From Ptychodera flava (lineage: Eukaryota > Hemichordata > Enteropneusta > Ptychoderidae), in NCBI RefSeq assembly GCF_041260155.1, contig NC_091940.1, forward strand, positions 25,844,370-25,908,369: 64,000 bases of DNA, given 5' to 3'. Below are positions 29,429 to 43,400 of this stretch, piece after piece. The notes beneath the pieces were generated by a model that did not search any database, was not told the origin of the DNA, and saw nothing but the letters and a program-made list of their open reading frames with translations. The first letter of the stretch is position 1; each line of letters opens with the position of its first letter. The translations under genes were made by a program, and so were the position numbers.

Positions 29429-31664
29429 CTGTGTAGAGACGATCAATGGAAGAGAATAGTCATTTCAGAATGAACTTATCGATTAGCTTCTACACGAATA
29501 AAAGATGAACATTATCATTTTTAAGATCATTCCATGCAATTTGCCATGGTACTCTGTGGTTCATCGTCGTTGTTACCACTATCATCCTTTACAAAGTCAT
29601 TAAATCTATCACGAAAGGTTCGTCCACTAGCATTAATGTTGTGCAATTTATACACTGTAATTCCATATGTAGAACAGAATGCTTACTTCTCCCATCTTTC
29701 ATGCGGTTCAAGCGACTCTTTCCTGGTTTATTGACTTTCCAGCGATTTTAAATTAATCGATGCTGTATATGAGTTTTTTAAAGTCATGGACAAGTGTAAG
29801 CTAACTTCAAGTTTTTCGATACGTCTCAGTAATTAAACGTACGTCAATAGTGACCGAGGTACTTTCTCGAGGTGACGAACCGCACGGTCGTCCATCACAA
29901 GCCCCCTAAAATTATAGGTTTGTTTCTCATCCAAGGTCTTCTATAAGCTACACATTTTTGTGAGGTCCAAAGATCCAACTACAAAATACGGGAATTTAAT
30001 GTCTTCATGGATGGTAATTCTGAAGCGCGGCAAGATGGCGACTTATTGCGAGTTCACTCTTCAAAACTTCACAGTGCATATGCAATTCTACAATTTTATA
30101 CATTTTCTGCCGTGCCGATGAAGCGCATCGTCAGTTTTATGTTTCATTTTACAAGCGAAGGCGAAAAAAAGGCTTGCGCAGCTAGTCTAGATCGACGAAA
30201 TGAGTACGGTAGCGTCGTCACCATGGCTACAGCAGACGTAAATACACGCACACACAAATGTACGTATCCGTCCAGCTGCTCACACTGATGTTAAGAATAC
30301 ATAACGAAAGTAACTTTCTAATCCATTAATGTACTTTTATGCGAATTAAAACGGAAGTCTCGTTTTGAATAATTCAACATCAATGCATACTCATGCCACA
30401 AACATTGTCTCGGACATGCCAAATTTTACCTTTTAAAGTGATTTATGAAATTCTTCCAGGGCGACTTTTGAATTAATGATTCGACTTCCTTGTTCTTGCA
30501 CAATGATGTCGCCTGTTTTTACTCGACACTTTTCAATTATCATGTCGTGTTCAATAATTAAAAGTTTACGTTCTTGCAGCAATTAGATGTCGTTTGACCG
30601 ATACAGTTAGACTTGCTCCATGTCTGTGGGCATATATATCAAAACAGTAAAGCTCTATACCCTGACAGACTTTTGTGTACTAGATCGTATAGTGAACCTT
30701 TTGCCAGGTAGCGTACGCATGGAGAAAAGCCAAGCGACTATAGGCCAGTCTACGACAAAGTATGACTCGAGCAGAAAGGTCGAAATATACAATTCTGTAA
30801 CATAGGTCCTAATTGAACATGGGTTTACAGGCTCGTATATGAATTCACGAAAAGATCCGCCTCGATTCATTGTGAACTTGCAAGAGGCACAGTGCATGTC
30901 AATATATAATAATCTAAGCTTCAAAACAGCGGGGACCGTTCCCATCATCACTGTATAACCAAGTCATTGCTTTAGCTGTACTATCCTCGAAAGTGGACGA
31001 AACGCTGTAACCAGTACTTCTGATATATTTTCCGGTTTGCTGTTCCGTTTATGAGATGCAGTTCCTGATCTATTATCAAAAGTTACAAATTAAAGTTACT
31101 GATATTACATTCACATTTCAGTCTGATGGTCAAGTGTGATGTGAACACTTAAGTTCTAAAAGTCTTGGTTGTAAATGTCTTCTGGGAGCATATGTATGCA
31201 AGAGCATTGTGTACGTTGCGGACGGTCTCATCATCTCAACATGACTGCCATGGTACCGTGGTTTATTATGCCGTTGTGTACAGAAAAAACTCACATTTAA
31301 GAAGGTTTTGAAATGCATTTACTGGAAGTAACGCAATTAGACAGCAGACCTGTTTGCATCAAGTATCACAAGATATCTTGGCGTCTTTACATTGAGGAGT
31401 GATTTCACTTTAAATCTTGCATATACCTGATATACTGTTGATTATATCACACATCGGATTCTCTATGCTAAGCTTACATTGCAGTGAGTGGTAAGACATT
31501 AATTATATAGTCACACAGTCCTGCGAATGGTTTGAATGTTTTACCGTTCAGTGAGTGTTCAGGGCGATCTTACCCAGACCTATAGTATTAGTTGTAGTGT
31601 AGTAAATGCGCGACCGTCACCTAAGATCTCGTATCATGCATTAATGTGATTAATTAGGGAAAGT

Positions 31665-31914
31665 ATTTATATTTTGGGGGCCGTGTAAATCTTGATACAA
31701 CACCAAAGTGCAAGTTTATGATTGTCGGCTGCCTTGTGTAAACCCCGCCAAACAAGGTATTATCTGGATATTCATGATTTACTATAACTGTTTTTATCAC
31801 TCTTCGATGTGTCAATGCAAATACGGTGGTTTCAATCGGATTCGAACTCACAACGTACGGTACCCAGTCACCTAGCGGAGAAGCCACAGACAAAACCCGC
31901 TCGGCCAATCCCCA
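31665..31914 (-). mobile_element. tRNA-derived SINE
   Basis: On the minus strand the head has a pol III A box TGGCCGAGCGGG (31907-31896) and a B box GAGTTCGAATCC (31849-31838), about 58 bp apart, as in Leu/Ser-type tRNAs with a long variable arm. The ends do not pair as an acceptor stem, so this is not a working tRNA gene. A non-tRNA body of about 160 bp follows toward lower coordinates; its end is a guess. The family was not identified. Confidence 0.7.
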
Positions 31915-32983
31915 AACTCAAAAAGATCGGCTCAATATTAAACCGAGATAAGTTGTTAAGCACGTAAATAGTTTCATTACATCAAATGCGTTGTACCTGT
32001 GTGGGGAAAAACAGAATCTGCGATCATGTCCTCAGAATGCCTGAAATATTTATAAATCCTGATGCACTAATTACTATGACAGAGAACTGAGTCTGATTGT
32101 GGTTTTTACCTTTTTCGTGCACCCATAATAGTTGAAAGTAGATGCTCGGTGCTGTATTTCGTCCATAGCAGTAAAGCATCAGGTCCGCAACTCCTTCATT
32201 CGTGTACACTGTTCAGCTCACCTGAGATACGAAGGTTTAGTACCTGGAGATCAACAAACCGCCAGGTGCTCTGGGCTGCACTATTGACCCGATATCTGTA
32301 ACTTTAACGATGTTGATAGCATCTACTCTCAGAGGGGAAGTTGTTTCCGCACAAAAAGCATAGCAAAGCTTGTGTATGTCGGGTATAAAAGTGAATGAAG
32401 ATACCGAATAATCTCATGATCCTTTTGTTTATCAAATTTTTGCTGCAGTCTGCCAATCAGACATTCCAGAAATCATGAAATTTGACATTTTTTTTTAAAA
32501 ATTCAGCAGTCATCCCTATAGCTCTACGGCTACCATATCCCGTTCACACCTGTTGCGGGAATGGTTGAGTCAGGAATTGGCAGATCGATCAAATATGCAC
32601 AAAGACAGGTTGACCATAAATCGATAGGGTAATTGTTTTTCCCGGGAGAAGAACACGTTGTGAGACATCGGCTTAATCGTGCTTAGCAGCTCCATAGCGG
32701 TTGCTTACAAAGGTATCATCCGAACCGCGTTATGTAGATATTGATTGTTTTCAAATCTCTCCCGAAATGCTATAAACCTGACCTCAGCCAAAACATACCC
32801 GCAACTCCCATGAAGTGTGCTAAAGAGATTGGTGCACCCGGGGGCGCATGTTAAGGGAGCCGTCATTATTTACGGCCTCGGAGGAATGTGAGGGGGGTCG
32901 CTCAAAAATTGAAAACTTCGAGGGGGTTGCTCAAAATGTGGAAAGGAAGAAGAGGAGGTTACCCATCTCTCGTGCTCTTCCCT

Positions 32984-33588
32984 TTGGATGTTCTAACAGT
33001 TTTACTAGTAAAGACAAATTGAAAACACCTCTCAGATTGCACCAGATTGCACCATTGTACACATCAATTTCTCGAAATTTTAAGAGGATCTAGGACAAAA
33101 CTGAACTGTTGTGAATTCATCATTTATTATAACAGAAACGTCACGGTATATTTTAATTGACTTCAGTTCAGTAACCATTTTGACATTAAGAAGGTCACAT
33201 ATTTTCCATTTCTGCATATTCTTTGGTTTTCAATCTCTGGCAAACTGAGAACTGTTTTTTTACAAAATGTAGTCATTGTTTAGTTGTTGAATATTGTGAC
33301 TCACACACTGATCGTGCAAAAAATGTAACAAAAATATCTGTGTTAAATGTCATTTTCAAACAACTTTGCCAAGTGCAAAATAAATTAAAACATCCCTCAG
33401 ATTGCACCATTACACACATCTATTTCTCATTTTTTTTCATACGAGAGGGGGACCCCCTCTCGTGCTCTCCCCCTTGGGATGTTCTAACGATTTTACTTAG
33501 TGAAAAAAAATCTAAAACACCTCTCAGATTGCGCCAGACTGCTGCACGATTACACACATCAATTTCTCAAAATTTTCCATACAAGATA
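32984..33588. repeat. Dispersed repeat units with CCTTTGGATGTTCTAAC / CTCAGATTGCACCA blocks
   Basis: Three related units (about 32984-33085, 33386-33448, 33466-33588) share TTGGGATGTTCTAAC, AAAACACCTCTCAGATTG and ACACATCAATTTCTC. A 21-bp perfect odd palindrome with CGAGAGGGGG arms sits at 33442-33462 between the last two. Frames through these units are not gene-like. The family is unknown. Confidence 0.6.
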
Positions 33589-33869
33589 GGGACAGCCCCC
33601 TCTGAACAGATAGAAACTGCAGAAAATACTTTCTCTATCCTTTATTTATGTATCGAGCAAATGATACGTAGCAAATAAAACAAATACACACAAGGAATAC
33701 AAACACAAGGAGTGGGATAGTCTGGTGTCCAGCCCGGGTCCCCTGCCCCATTTCTACCGCTGGCTTCGCAGGGAACCCGACAAGGAGCCGGGATCCTCTA
33801 CTAGAGCCGGCCGCGCAAAAGTTTGAAAACCGGAGTGCATTCTGGGTAAGACGAAGCTGTCCATGCGCA

Positions 33870-34401
33870 ATTTGATCAACCATCATGGCGGCAAAGTAGG
33901 CCGTGGTCGACAGTTCGGAACGATACCGCACGAGTTATAAGTTCTTGTTTCTTCCAAATGGTCATTTGTCGTAGTCATTTGTCATATACTGTATGAAACA
34001 CACGGTCTGTGGCGGTAATTTGCACATGCTTGTTGGAAATTTTTGACAAGACGTACTTTGTTTGGAGATCACCGTCGGCAACTCGGCCAGCCAGCACCGA
34101 GCGGAAACCTTCGTCTCATGGGTTCCATGTGGAGTGATTGTGCAGGTAACCCATCGTCCTCCTGGGTAGAGGTAAATATGATGTGAAAGTTACGACAACA
34201 AAAACACACGAGTAATACTGAAGAACTTCAGACGAACAATAAACCTTCACAGTCACCGCCAGTGGTTTCATTTCTCCAGAGGCAAGTCCATGCAACAACA
34301 CTTTGGCATTCCGACATACACTTCATCAGGTCTTCAGAATTAAAATTGCGATATTATACATAATTAATTTATGACTAAAGTCTCTCGTAATCAAAGGGAA
34401 A
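33870..34401 (+). promoter_or_regulatory. Probable CNOT10 promoter and 5' UTR
   Basis: Sequence just upstream of the CNOT10 start codon, richer in CpG than the introns. CCATCATGGCGGC at 33880-33892 matches the YY1-type motif common near starts of housekeeping genes. The transcription start was not determined. The start codon at 34402 has A at -3 (GAAAATGA), a reasonable context. Confidence 0.4.
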
Positions 34402-37400
34402 ATGACAGAAATCGGTGACAGCAAAGACTGGGAAAACAAACCTGTGTCCCCTGCGGCGTCTCCCGTGCCAGCAATCTCAGAGGAAGAGAAAGGTTTGGCA
34501 CAGGAATGTCTGGGCGACTTTGAATCCGGACAGTATGATCACTCTTTATCAAAGCTCCTACATTTGGCAAGTCTTCGACCCATTGACTTCAAGGTAACCC
34601 ATAATCAGGCTGTTGCTGCATACTACCGGACTGGCTGCACAAAAACTGATGAATTCAAACAGGCACTGGTCCAAATTTGTTATCAGGTAAGCCAGATGAA
34701 AATAAATATTCAACCACGATCCTTCAACCCCAACAAATGACCGACCGTGAGCCAACTCACAATTCTTTTGGGAAAAAGGTAGAGAGATGCATGGTCTAAT
34801 CTAGCTGCAAAATTGTAGCGCTACTGTGAGGCGGGCAGTGAATTTCGGTTTTTGCGACTTCACTCACCAGTAGCGCTACAATGCCAATGGCCCTGGAGAG
34901 TATAAAATAAGCGCATCCCACTGGACTAGGCGTGTTGATGTGAAATGCTACGTATTTACTGCATTTTGTCGTACCGATTTATCACTACTGAAGACTCAAC
35001 ACTGTACTACACTTAACCTTATCGTTTATAGGGTTTGGAATTTGTTCAAACACGTCGATCGCGTTCCATAAACATTAAGCGTGGGGCATCCGTGTTTCTG
35101 GGAGCCGCCATTACAGGAAGTTGTTAATGGCCGCTCCCAAAATGTTTTCGGAAAGCGATCGACGTGTTTGAACAAATTCCAAAGAAACCCCATAAACGAC
35201 AAGGTTAGTGAAGTATAGTGTTTAGTCTTCAGTAGTGATAAATGGGTATGACCAAATGCAGTAAATATGTAGCATTTCACATCAACACGCCTGGTCCAGT
35301 TGGATGTGCTTATATTTTATACTCCCCAGCGCCATCGGCATTGTAGCACTACTGGTGAGTGAAGTCGCAAAAACCAAAAATCACGGACTGCGTCACCGTA
35401 GCGCTACAATATTGCAGCTAGGTCTGAGCATAAAGATCCGACCCATGAAGACCAGATGACGTCCTAGACCAGGTGTCAATCTGACTTCTTCACTGAGAGC
35501 AAAGCACAGAAGCTCTGTTTATTTTCCCACGAGCGTAAAGTTGGCGTCATCCTCCTTCTCCTCAGAGGTCACACGAAAATGAGTATGAGGATGACACTAC
35601 AGCGTAGGCTTCACCAGCATCAGATCCGATTATTCCTGACTGCGTGTGATGGAATGATAAGTGTAACAACCACTGTAAAAATGTTCTCCAAGTTTCATAT
35701 CACTTTTAAAGGTATACAGTCACCTGTAATCTAAATATTGCCCATATATGGTCAAAGGGGCGTTCCTTGGTATTCAAAATACCTATGTGAGGGCGCTGTT
35801 TTTAAAATGCGGCCACCCGCTTAAAATCTGTGATTGGTTAGATTTTCTCTTTCCATGGTAACTGTGGCAAAATTGGAACAGGTGACAGTATACCTTTAAT
35901 GTTAATTAAAACACTGGCGTTTATATTTCATAATGTTTAGTAATTTCTCCTCTTAATATCCATTTTTCACCATGTAGTTACAACACAACATTCTTAGCCT
36001 CAAGTTGAATGCCGTATGTTTAATACCTCCAATTTTCTGGCCTCATACCATAGGTATAGAAGTTCATGTCTTATATGTTCTCTAAATAATTAGGGCTTTC
36101 ATATCGCCTCTCATGGTGGCGATTTTGACACATTTCAGACCATGGATGCTTTTTTCACGCCAATTTTCAGAAAATCTTAGTGCAAGAGTTGACAGGACAC
36201 CAACAAACACATCAACGGATCATGGACTGAAAATTATGAACAACTATCATAAAACTAGTCTTTATGAGATATTCTTCCGATAAAATATTACATCAGAGCT
36301 ATGGCAATCAGTACAGGAATATGTGTTATGTGCTTCATGTATACGATTCAGTGTATGCTGCTATGGGTTACGCTGTCACTTTAAGCATAGTATTTTTGCC
36401 CCAAAACATATTTTTCAACATACATGTATATAAGTTCTCTTGGACACAAAAATGCTTGACGTTGCCATCACTGAAAAGGCGCTTTACTAAGATTAGGAAA
36501 CAGATGCAAAATGTAAGGGCTTGCTGACTAGACCCCTAAATCATATTATCATTTATACACTGAAATACCTTGAACCTGGACATTGCCCTGGTATACCATT
36601 TACCAGCATAAAACCTTGAACAAACACCGTGGACAAAATACCAAATTAAATACACAGCAAAAGCTTCTTTTCTTGTAGTTTTTATGTAAAACTAATCATT
36701 ATGTTTACTAAACCTGACATTCAAATCCCTGTCAGTTAAGGGACAGCTTGTTATTTTTGTTGTGATGTTACTTTGCATTTCAAAGTTTTAAAGATTTGTC
36801 ATCACTGTCCCCTTACTGTAGTGTCATAGCATGTCAACTGCAGTGAGATAACAGTTCTGGGAAGTTGCTGGCAGAGACTGAATGACGGTTGTGCCCGTTT
36901 CCATCCCAAAAGCAACAGCTCTGCTCTTAAAGGTATACAGTCACCTGTAATCTAAATATGCCCATATATGACCAAAGGGACGTTCCTTGGTATTCAAAAT
37001 GCCCATGTGAGGGCGCTATTTTTAAAAAGCAGCCACCCGCTTAAAATCTGTGATTGGTTAGATTTTCTCTTTCCATGGTAACTGTGGCAAAATTGGAACA
37101 GGTGACAGTATACCTTTAACAAGCCATGTAGTCCTCTATAACCAATTCAGTTGTAACTTACATGTGTAACCCTTATCCTGCCAAGATCATATGTTATATG
37201 AATCTTGTAAAGTACCACATGTGACCACGTAGTGGTCATGGAACAGTCACTGCTGCAGAAATGCAAAACTTTCTGAGTAGCTCTTGCCTCATTAACAAAT
37301 CTCTAGGATGAATTAACATAACATACAGCAAAATAATATATGTAGTCCAGATATTCAATCTGCATTGAGTGACAACAACAACAGTACCCATTTAGCAATG

Positions 37401-40400
37401 CGTCATTTAACTGTGTAATATAATCATAATATTGATGTTATATATGTTTGGATGGATCCATTTCAGTTGCTTAATGGTGTAGTTCCCATATCACATTCTG
37501 GAAATTTAGCATTGAGACATAATCATATTTCAACAAACACAGGTACAATAGCTATAATGAATAGAATAATATTTATTAGACAGATGAGGTGAAAGTGAAT
37601 ATCGTACATTCCATGTTAACTGTCTTGTGTGAGAGATTAATGATTATAATTATATAGTTATATGTAGAAATATTACACTACATATTCAGCAATTCTGCCT
37701 ATGCAGACTGCTAGTAATATAATTATGCAGCTGAACAAACCAAAGAATTTTCTAAAGCTTGTGCCTCTATCATCAAAAGTATGGCGTGTCCCTTACTTTT
37801 TGACGAACTTTATGTGTCCTTGATCACACTTGATTCACTCATGGCTAAAACTAATTTAACACAAGCAGCATAACAGAAAAATACTTCTGAAGTGAAGACA
37901 AGTAGTGCTTTGAAAAAAAAAAAACCCAGTCATTTTCTTGTGTGCCTAAGCCTCAATGATATTGACAGCTTTCAGTGTGTTTCCTTGCAGGGTCAGGTTT
38001 TCTTGGACGATGATAACCTGGAAGATGTAGACCATGCCATTCTGTTCTACAACCACGCCATAATTCTGTACCATTTACGACAATACAGAGAAGCAGCTAA
38101 GATACTGGAGAAATTGTTTCAGTTCATTGAACCATTGGGTATGTACCTAGCTTGCCACTAAATATTTTTGTTGTTTTAACATGAATTTTGTAACAAAAAG
38201 TGATGCCATAATACATGAGTTATAATTTTATCTTCACTAAAGAGGTAAATATTGTTGAATGAATAATTTTTATATTCATGTATTTTGATGATTTCAAGTA
38301 AAAGGTCTATGAAATATAAGAAAAACACATCATATTGTGCCTTTTGTAATTTTTGTGACACTTGTTCAATCAATTTTAATGTGAATCCATAAGTTTTCTT
38401 TCCATGCAAAACAACATAGTATTATATTGGAGAATTTTTGTATTCTAATGTGTTAAATATTAATTTCTGTAAATTGCAGAGGAGAACCTTGCATACAAAG
38501 TACTCTTCCTCTTAATTGAAGTTTATCTATGCACACACCAACCAGACAAGGCAGTACCAAGTCTGGCTTATCTGGAGAAGTTACTGTATGGTGGTAACGG
38601 CAAAGGACAGCAATCGGGAGATAAAGACAAGACATCAGAGGTGAGCATTGTGAGTTTGACTCAGCCAGGGTATTACCTGTCTTGCCCTTAGGTGCCCGTG
38701 TATCCAATCAGCCAATTTGACTTGCCATTGATGCATGAGTTATCATTATCAGTATTCTCTTTGATTCAACAAATTTTGCTTTTTACATATCTTGGTACTG
38801 AACAGTCCTAAGGAAATTTTAAGAAAGTTACCTTCTGAGTTGAGAAAATCTTAAAAATTAGAAAGATTACAGAGATAGAGTTGAATTGTAATACTGCAGA
38901 GTTACAGAGTATGATCTCAGTATTTTTCAGTCGTGCCATAGGCTTACAACATCATCAATTCCCCTCAATCAAAGAGGTGGACCATTTTGTTGGATGGGGG
39001 TTGTAGGGATGGGGGTGGTGTTTGGAAGGAAAATAATTTCTGTTGTTTGTTTTGTAATGAAGTTTCTCAAAAGACTTCTGCATCGTATTATGTAACTATT
39101 AATTTTTCCAATAAAGGCTTCTGTGGATGAATTCAGCAAAATTTGAAGGCAATAACTACTTATCTGTGAAGCTTGTGAAATTCAATGAAGATTACCTGGT
39201 TGCCACTTGATCTTGTATTTCAGGGATCATCATCCCAGCAGAGTACAAGAGAAAAGGATGGCCGGGACAGAAGCCCATCACCACTCAATGAGAAGTATAA
39301 ACTCAAACTTCATATGGTAAGATGATGTCATTGTGAGACTATTCAGCGAGACCCATCACCACACTGCGAATTTGGTAAACTTCAGTATCAGTGATGCTTC
39401 ACTTATCCTCTAAAGAACTTTGCTTCAGGAGGTCAATCACCTATCAGCGACAATCCAGCTTTTGCATCCACATGTCTGCATATATTCTGCAATTCATAGT
39501 CTGCCCTTCTGAATCCATGATTCATACTAATGTAACTTTGTGTTTTTTTCTCTGTTTGTATATTTGTAGTATAAAGCAAGAATTTACCTGCAGCTGAAAT
39601 CAATGAAGAATTGTAAGAGGGAAATCAAATCAGTAATCACGTATGCAGGAATGGTGAGTATTCTCTTCTTAGAAAATTATTATCCGACCATCGGTCAAAA
39701 ATCTTTCAAGAATTCAAAGATGTAAAGCTTCAATAGACAGCAGGGAAACAAAACCCATCTTGCTTGACTTTCCTTACAGCATTACTTTTGTACTGACCTG
39801 TTTGACTATTATCATGTTTGTGTATTTATTTGTCAGACTGCACCAGCGTGTTTTATCAAGAGCAACTTTGAGTATCTGCGGCAGAATTATCGGAAAGCTA
39901 TCAAGCTGCTGAACAGTGCCCCGGAGTCTCCCAGCATGTTGAAGACTGGGGAGTGCAGAGCTGCCATGTATTACAACAGCCTGGGCTGTATTCATTTCTA
40001 CATGAGGAAGTATAACCTGAGTGCCTATTACTTTAGGAAGGCTTTGCAAGAAAATGAGAATGCATTGCTAGAATTACCAAAGAGGAACCCAGGTAGGGCA
40101 GGGTTATTGTATTTGGTTGTACTGTAAATTAACATAGCCATTTCCCAAATTTCTGAAAAACGTATGTTGCTTTGACAAGTGTAGCAGTGAACCAAATAAT
40201 TGCTTTCTTTTGTTTGTCTGTAAAAAAAGTCTGTTGTATTAGCAACTACATTTATCAGGTTTTCTTCATGGAACTGGAAGCAAAAAATGTGCCTTTGTGA
40301 TATTGTCAGGTACTAGGGGAACCATCATTTGTTGCTTGCATATGGAGACTGACATGCTGATAATTGCATGTAGAACTAGGAGAAAATATTTTGGCTTCAT

Positions 40401-43400
40401 TATGATCAATATCCAACAAAAACTGATCCTTTAGCCCTTGCAGTTGTTGAGATAATTAACTCTTTGAGTGCCAAAGTCAACTTTTGTTGCCTTTATAGAA
40501 ATTAACATAGCCAGCAACTTTTTTTTTCAGATCTAAACAATTTTTTCCAGATTTTACCTAAAATTTTGGTCAAAATTTGTAGCCATTGAAAGGTCCATTT
40601 GATCCAAAATTATCACAAAATTACAGAAAAATTCATGAAATTAGTGAAATGTTATACTGAAATTTTGGTGGGAAAAATTACAGCACTCAAAGGGTTAAAT
40701 GCAGGTCCAAGTTCATCAAAAGTCTGACCACAATATTTTAGGAAAAAAATTGGTCGCATGTTGATCAGTATACAAAAGAAATAAAACTTGTAGCCCTTGT
40801 GGCTGCTGAGATCATGAAAACAGGTGAAGTGCGAGGAATGCCGTAAAATCAGTTTACTGTAAAATGCAATGTTGAGGTTTTTTCGTATTCATTAAATCAA
40901 AAGAGGTTAAGCAGCTGATGGTACATGCAAATTTTGAAGTCAATGTGCCCATCAGTTTTGAAAAGGAGATATTTTTGTATTTTGACAAAATTCGAGATGG
41001 CTGTTTGGTCACGTTACCAATCAAAATTTCGAGGGTCAGGTGCACAGTTACTCATATGCCCCTATAGTGTTAGCCCTGCAAGTTTGAGAAGGTTACATGC
41101 AGTGGTCCTCCATCATCAGCACACAGGGGTGGTCATTGATAGAAACAATTGCCGTTTGATCAAGGTGACTGAGGCAGACTGTTATCTTTCTTCACAGGTC
41201 AATCTCTGTCGGGTAGGCCACTTTGTACACTGGTAATGAATAGACGGTATGAGTTATTGTACAACAGTGGAATCACACTGCTGCATGCTGGGAGACCATT
41301 AGCAGCCTTTGACTGCCTTATTGAAGCTGTGCAAGTCTACCATTCAAATGCTAGACTCTGGTTACGCCTAGCGGAATGCTGTATAGCTGCCAAGAAAGGG
41401 GTTGGTACTGTTATTTCCCGCTAGCGCATAAATTGTTGCATTTTAGATCATTTCCAATCTGTTACTATCCATCCAACCTACCAACACATAAGCCTGGCTG
41501 CTCTTCATTTCAAACAAATATAATTAGACCAAACCAAATTGTATAGGGGTGTGACTAGTCTTTTGAGTACACAACTTCTGAAATCTCACAGTCTTTATTT
41601 GTAGCAAATATTTTCAGTCACACAAAAATGAAAATTGTTAAGCCGTACCTCCCAACATACCCTTATATTCTCAGTCAGTCTGTGCCCTACGTATGGTCAG
41701 TCTCTGCCCCTGAAGATGTTAGTGCATTTCTTATAACATGTTTGGGTTTAGGGAGTTTGATTATTAAGTTTTTCTGGGGGCCTTCCATACTGAAAATAAG
41801 AAACATACCTGAGAACGATGTGGCATGACAGCTGTCTGTCCAGTATCCCATACACAGTGTGAAGTAAACCTCACAGAGATGAATGAATTTCCATTGGATA
41901 ACAGTGATGTGAATTTCTCGTTTCCTATTGCATTCTGAAGAGTCCCGAGGAAGAACCAAAAGGTCTGCCGTCAGCGCCAAAGAAAGGATTAGTCCAGTCC
42001 ATCATTGGCAGTGTCAATCATAGAAAGATCATCTTAACACCAGGAATCTCAGACAACAAATACAGGTAGGTCTTCTCCATGGAAATTGTGTTCAATCTGA
42101 TGCTGCAGCTTGTTACTTTTGGTTTTATTTAACCCTTCTACAGTGATCGTTAAGCCCAGTAATATTGCTTTCTGTGTTTAAGTTAAGATCTCTTGAGAGG
42201 GAAATATACATCACTGTCCAAGGGGGTACTGTCTTGACATTCAGATATTTTGTTGCATGAGTACATATGTCTTGCTCTAGAGAGTTTTTATACAGAAACT
42301 CTCTCCATTCCAAAGAAAGGTCTTCAGTTTGAGTATATTACTTATAGAGGTATATGAGTCACATACCTGCAGTCATAATCATTTTGCAAAACTATGAAAC
42401 CTCAGACAGAGATTTGTACGATAACATTTTACCCTGTTGTTCAAATGTTTCAGCTCTGAGGGCCAATCAGCAGCCATGCCAGTGGCCACCCTGGATTTTG
42501 CATCAGTGTGTCTGCGCAATGCATTGTCCCTGCTGTCAGAGCAGGAGCACTCGTCATCGACCCCTGCCCCGGGGACTTCCACCAGAACTAGCAGTGAGTC
42601 AGAGCAAACACCAGCAGCTGAAACAAGGTAAGAGGACAGTGCTTTGCGAAACACAGTTGGTGTTTCTTGAAATGTTCTGTTTTTTTGTAATAACCTTTTC
42701 CTGCCAGACAGTATCACTTCCCCATCTGCCAAGTCAGTAAAAAGCGTTAGGAGCCAAAACCATAAGTATTTTCACCCACTTGGCTTGGTATGTTGTAGCA
42801 GCTTTAATCTGTAAAAATCACGTTTACAGTCTTTGCTAAAATGCACCATATGGGATATGTTTTTGCTTCCTTAGTTGTAACCAACTTGACCTGGTGGTGA
42901 AATATGAACTTGGCAGGTAGAGGGGTAATAATCTTTTGTTTCATCTTGATGTACAATATTTATGAGTTGTCCTTTGAAATTGTCAGCATGAAGTGTTTAG
43001 GAATGGAAAAAAATTGGTTCTTACAACGCATTCAGTGTAATCTGTGTTCTACATAAGTAATGGCTAATCTTTGGATATGACATATAATTTTACCAACCAG
43101 TTGTAGTCTTAACATTCTATGTATACACATCTCTCAGATTTGAACCAGATATTTCCAGCACATACTTCTTATTTTAGGATGAATAATCTTTCAATTGAAA
43201 TTTTTGGGTGTTTTAAACAATTCCTTGAAATTAATACTCAGGAAGCTGGTACCGTAATTTCTGAGATATGAGACTGCCTATCCATCGCTACAATGTAGCT
43301 CTCAATGTTACATACGCAAATAGACACAAATCTTCTCTGTTGGCTCATTACAGGTCACATGATCATTAGTGCTGTTGATCATGCAAACATGAGTTCATGA

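Larger units (their letters stand above)
29429..34401. other. Spacer between the divergent CFAP90-like gene and CNOT10
   Basis: It should contain the missing 5' exon(s) and promoter of the CFAP90-like gene and the promoter of CNOT10. A 52-codon minus-strand open stretch (29527-29682, with ASGRTFRDRFNDFVKDD) is unassigned. A SINE at 31665-31914 and a repeat cluster at 32984-33588 are listed separately. Nothing else was recognised. Confidence 0.5.

Noticed and set aside
29527-29682. 52-codon minus-strand stretch with ASGRTFRDRFNDFVKDD, near the CFAP90-like exon
   Set aside because: Considered as the preceding exon, but it does not resemble the family's N terminus and the intron would be very short. 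Not matched to any transposase I know.
31829-31914. Possible tRNA-Leu/Ser gene on the minus strand
   Set aside because: A and B boxes are present, but the acceptor stem does not pair and a non-tRNA tail follows; better explained as a SINE head.
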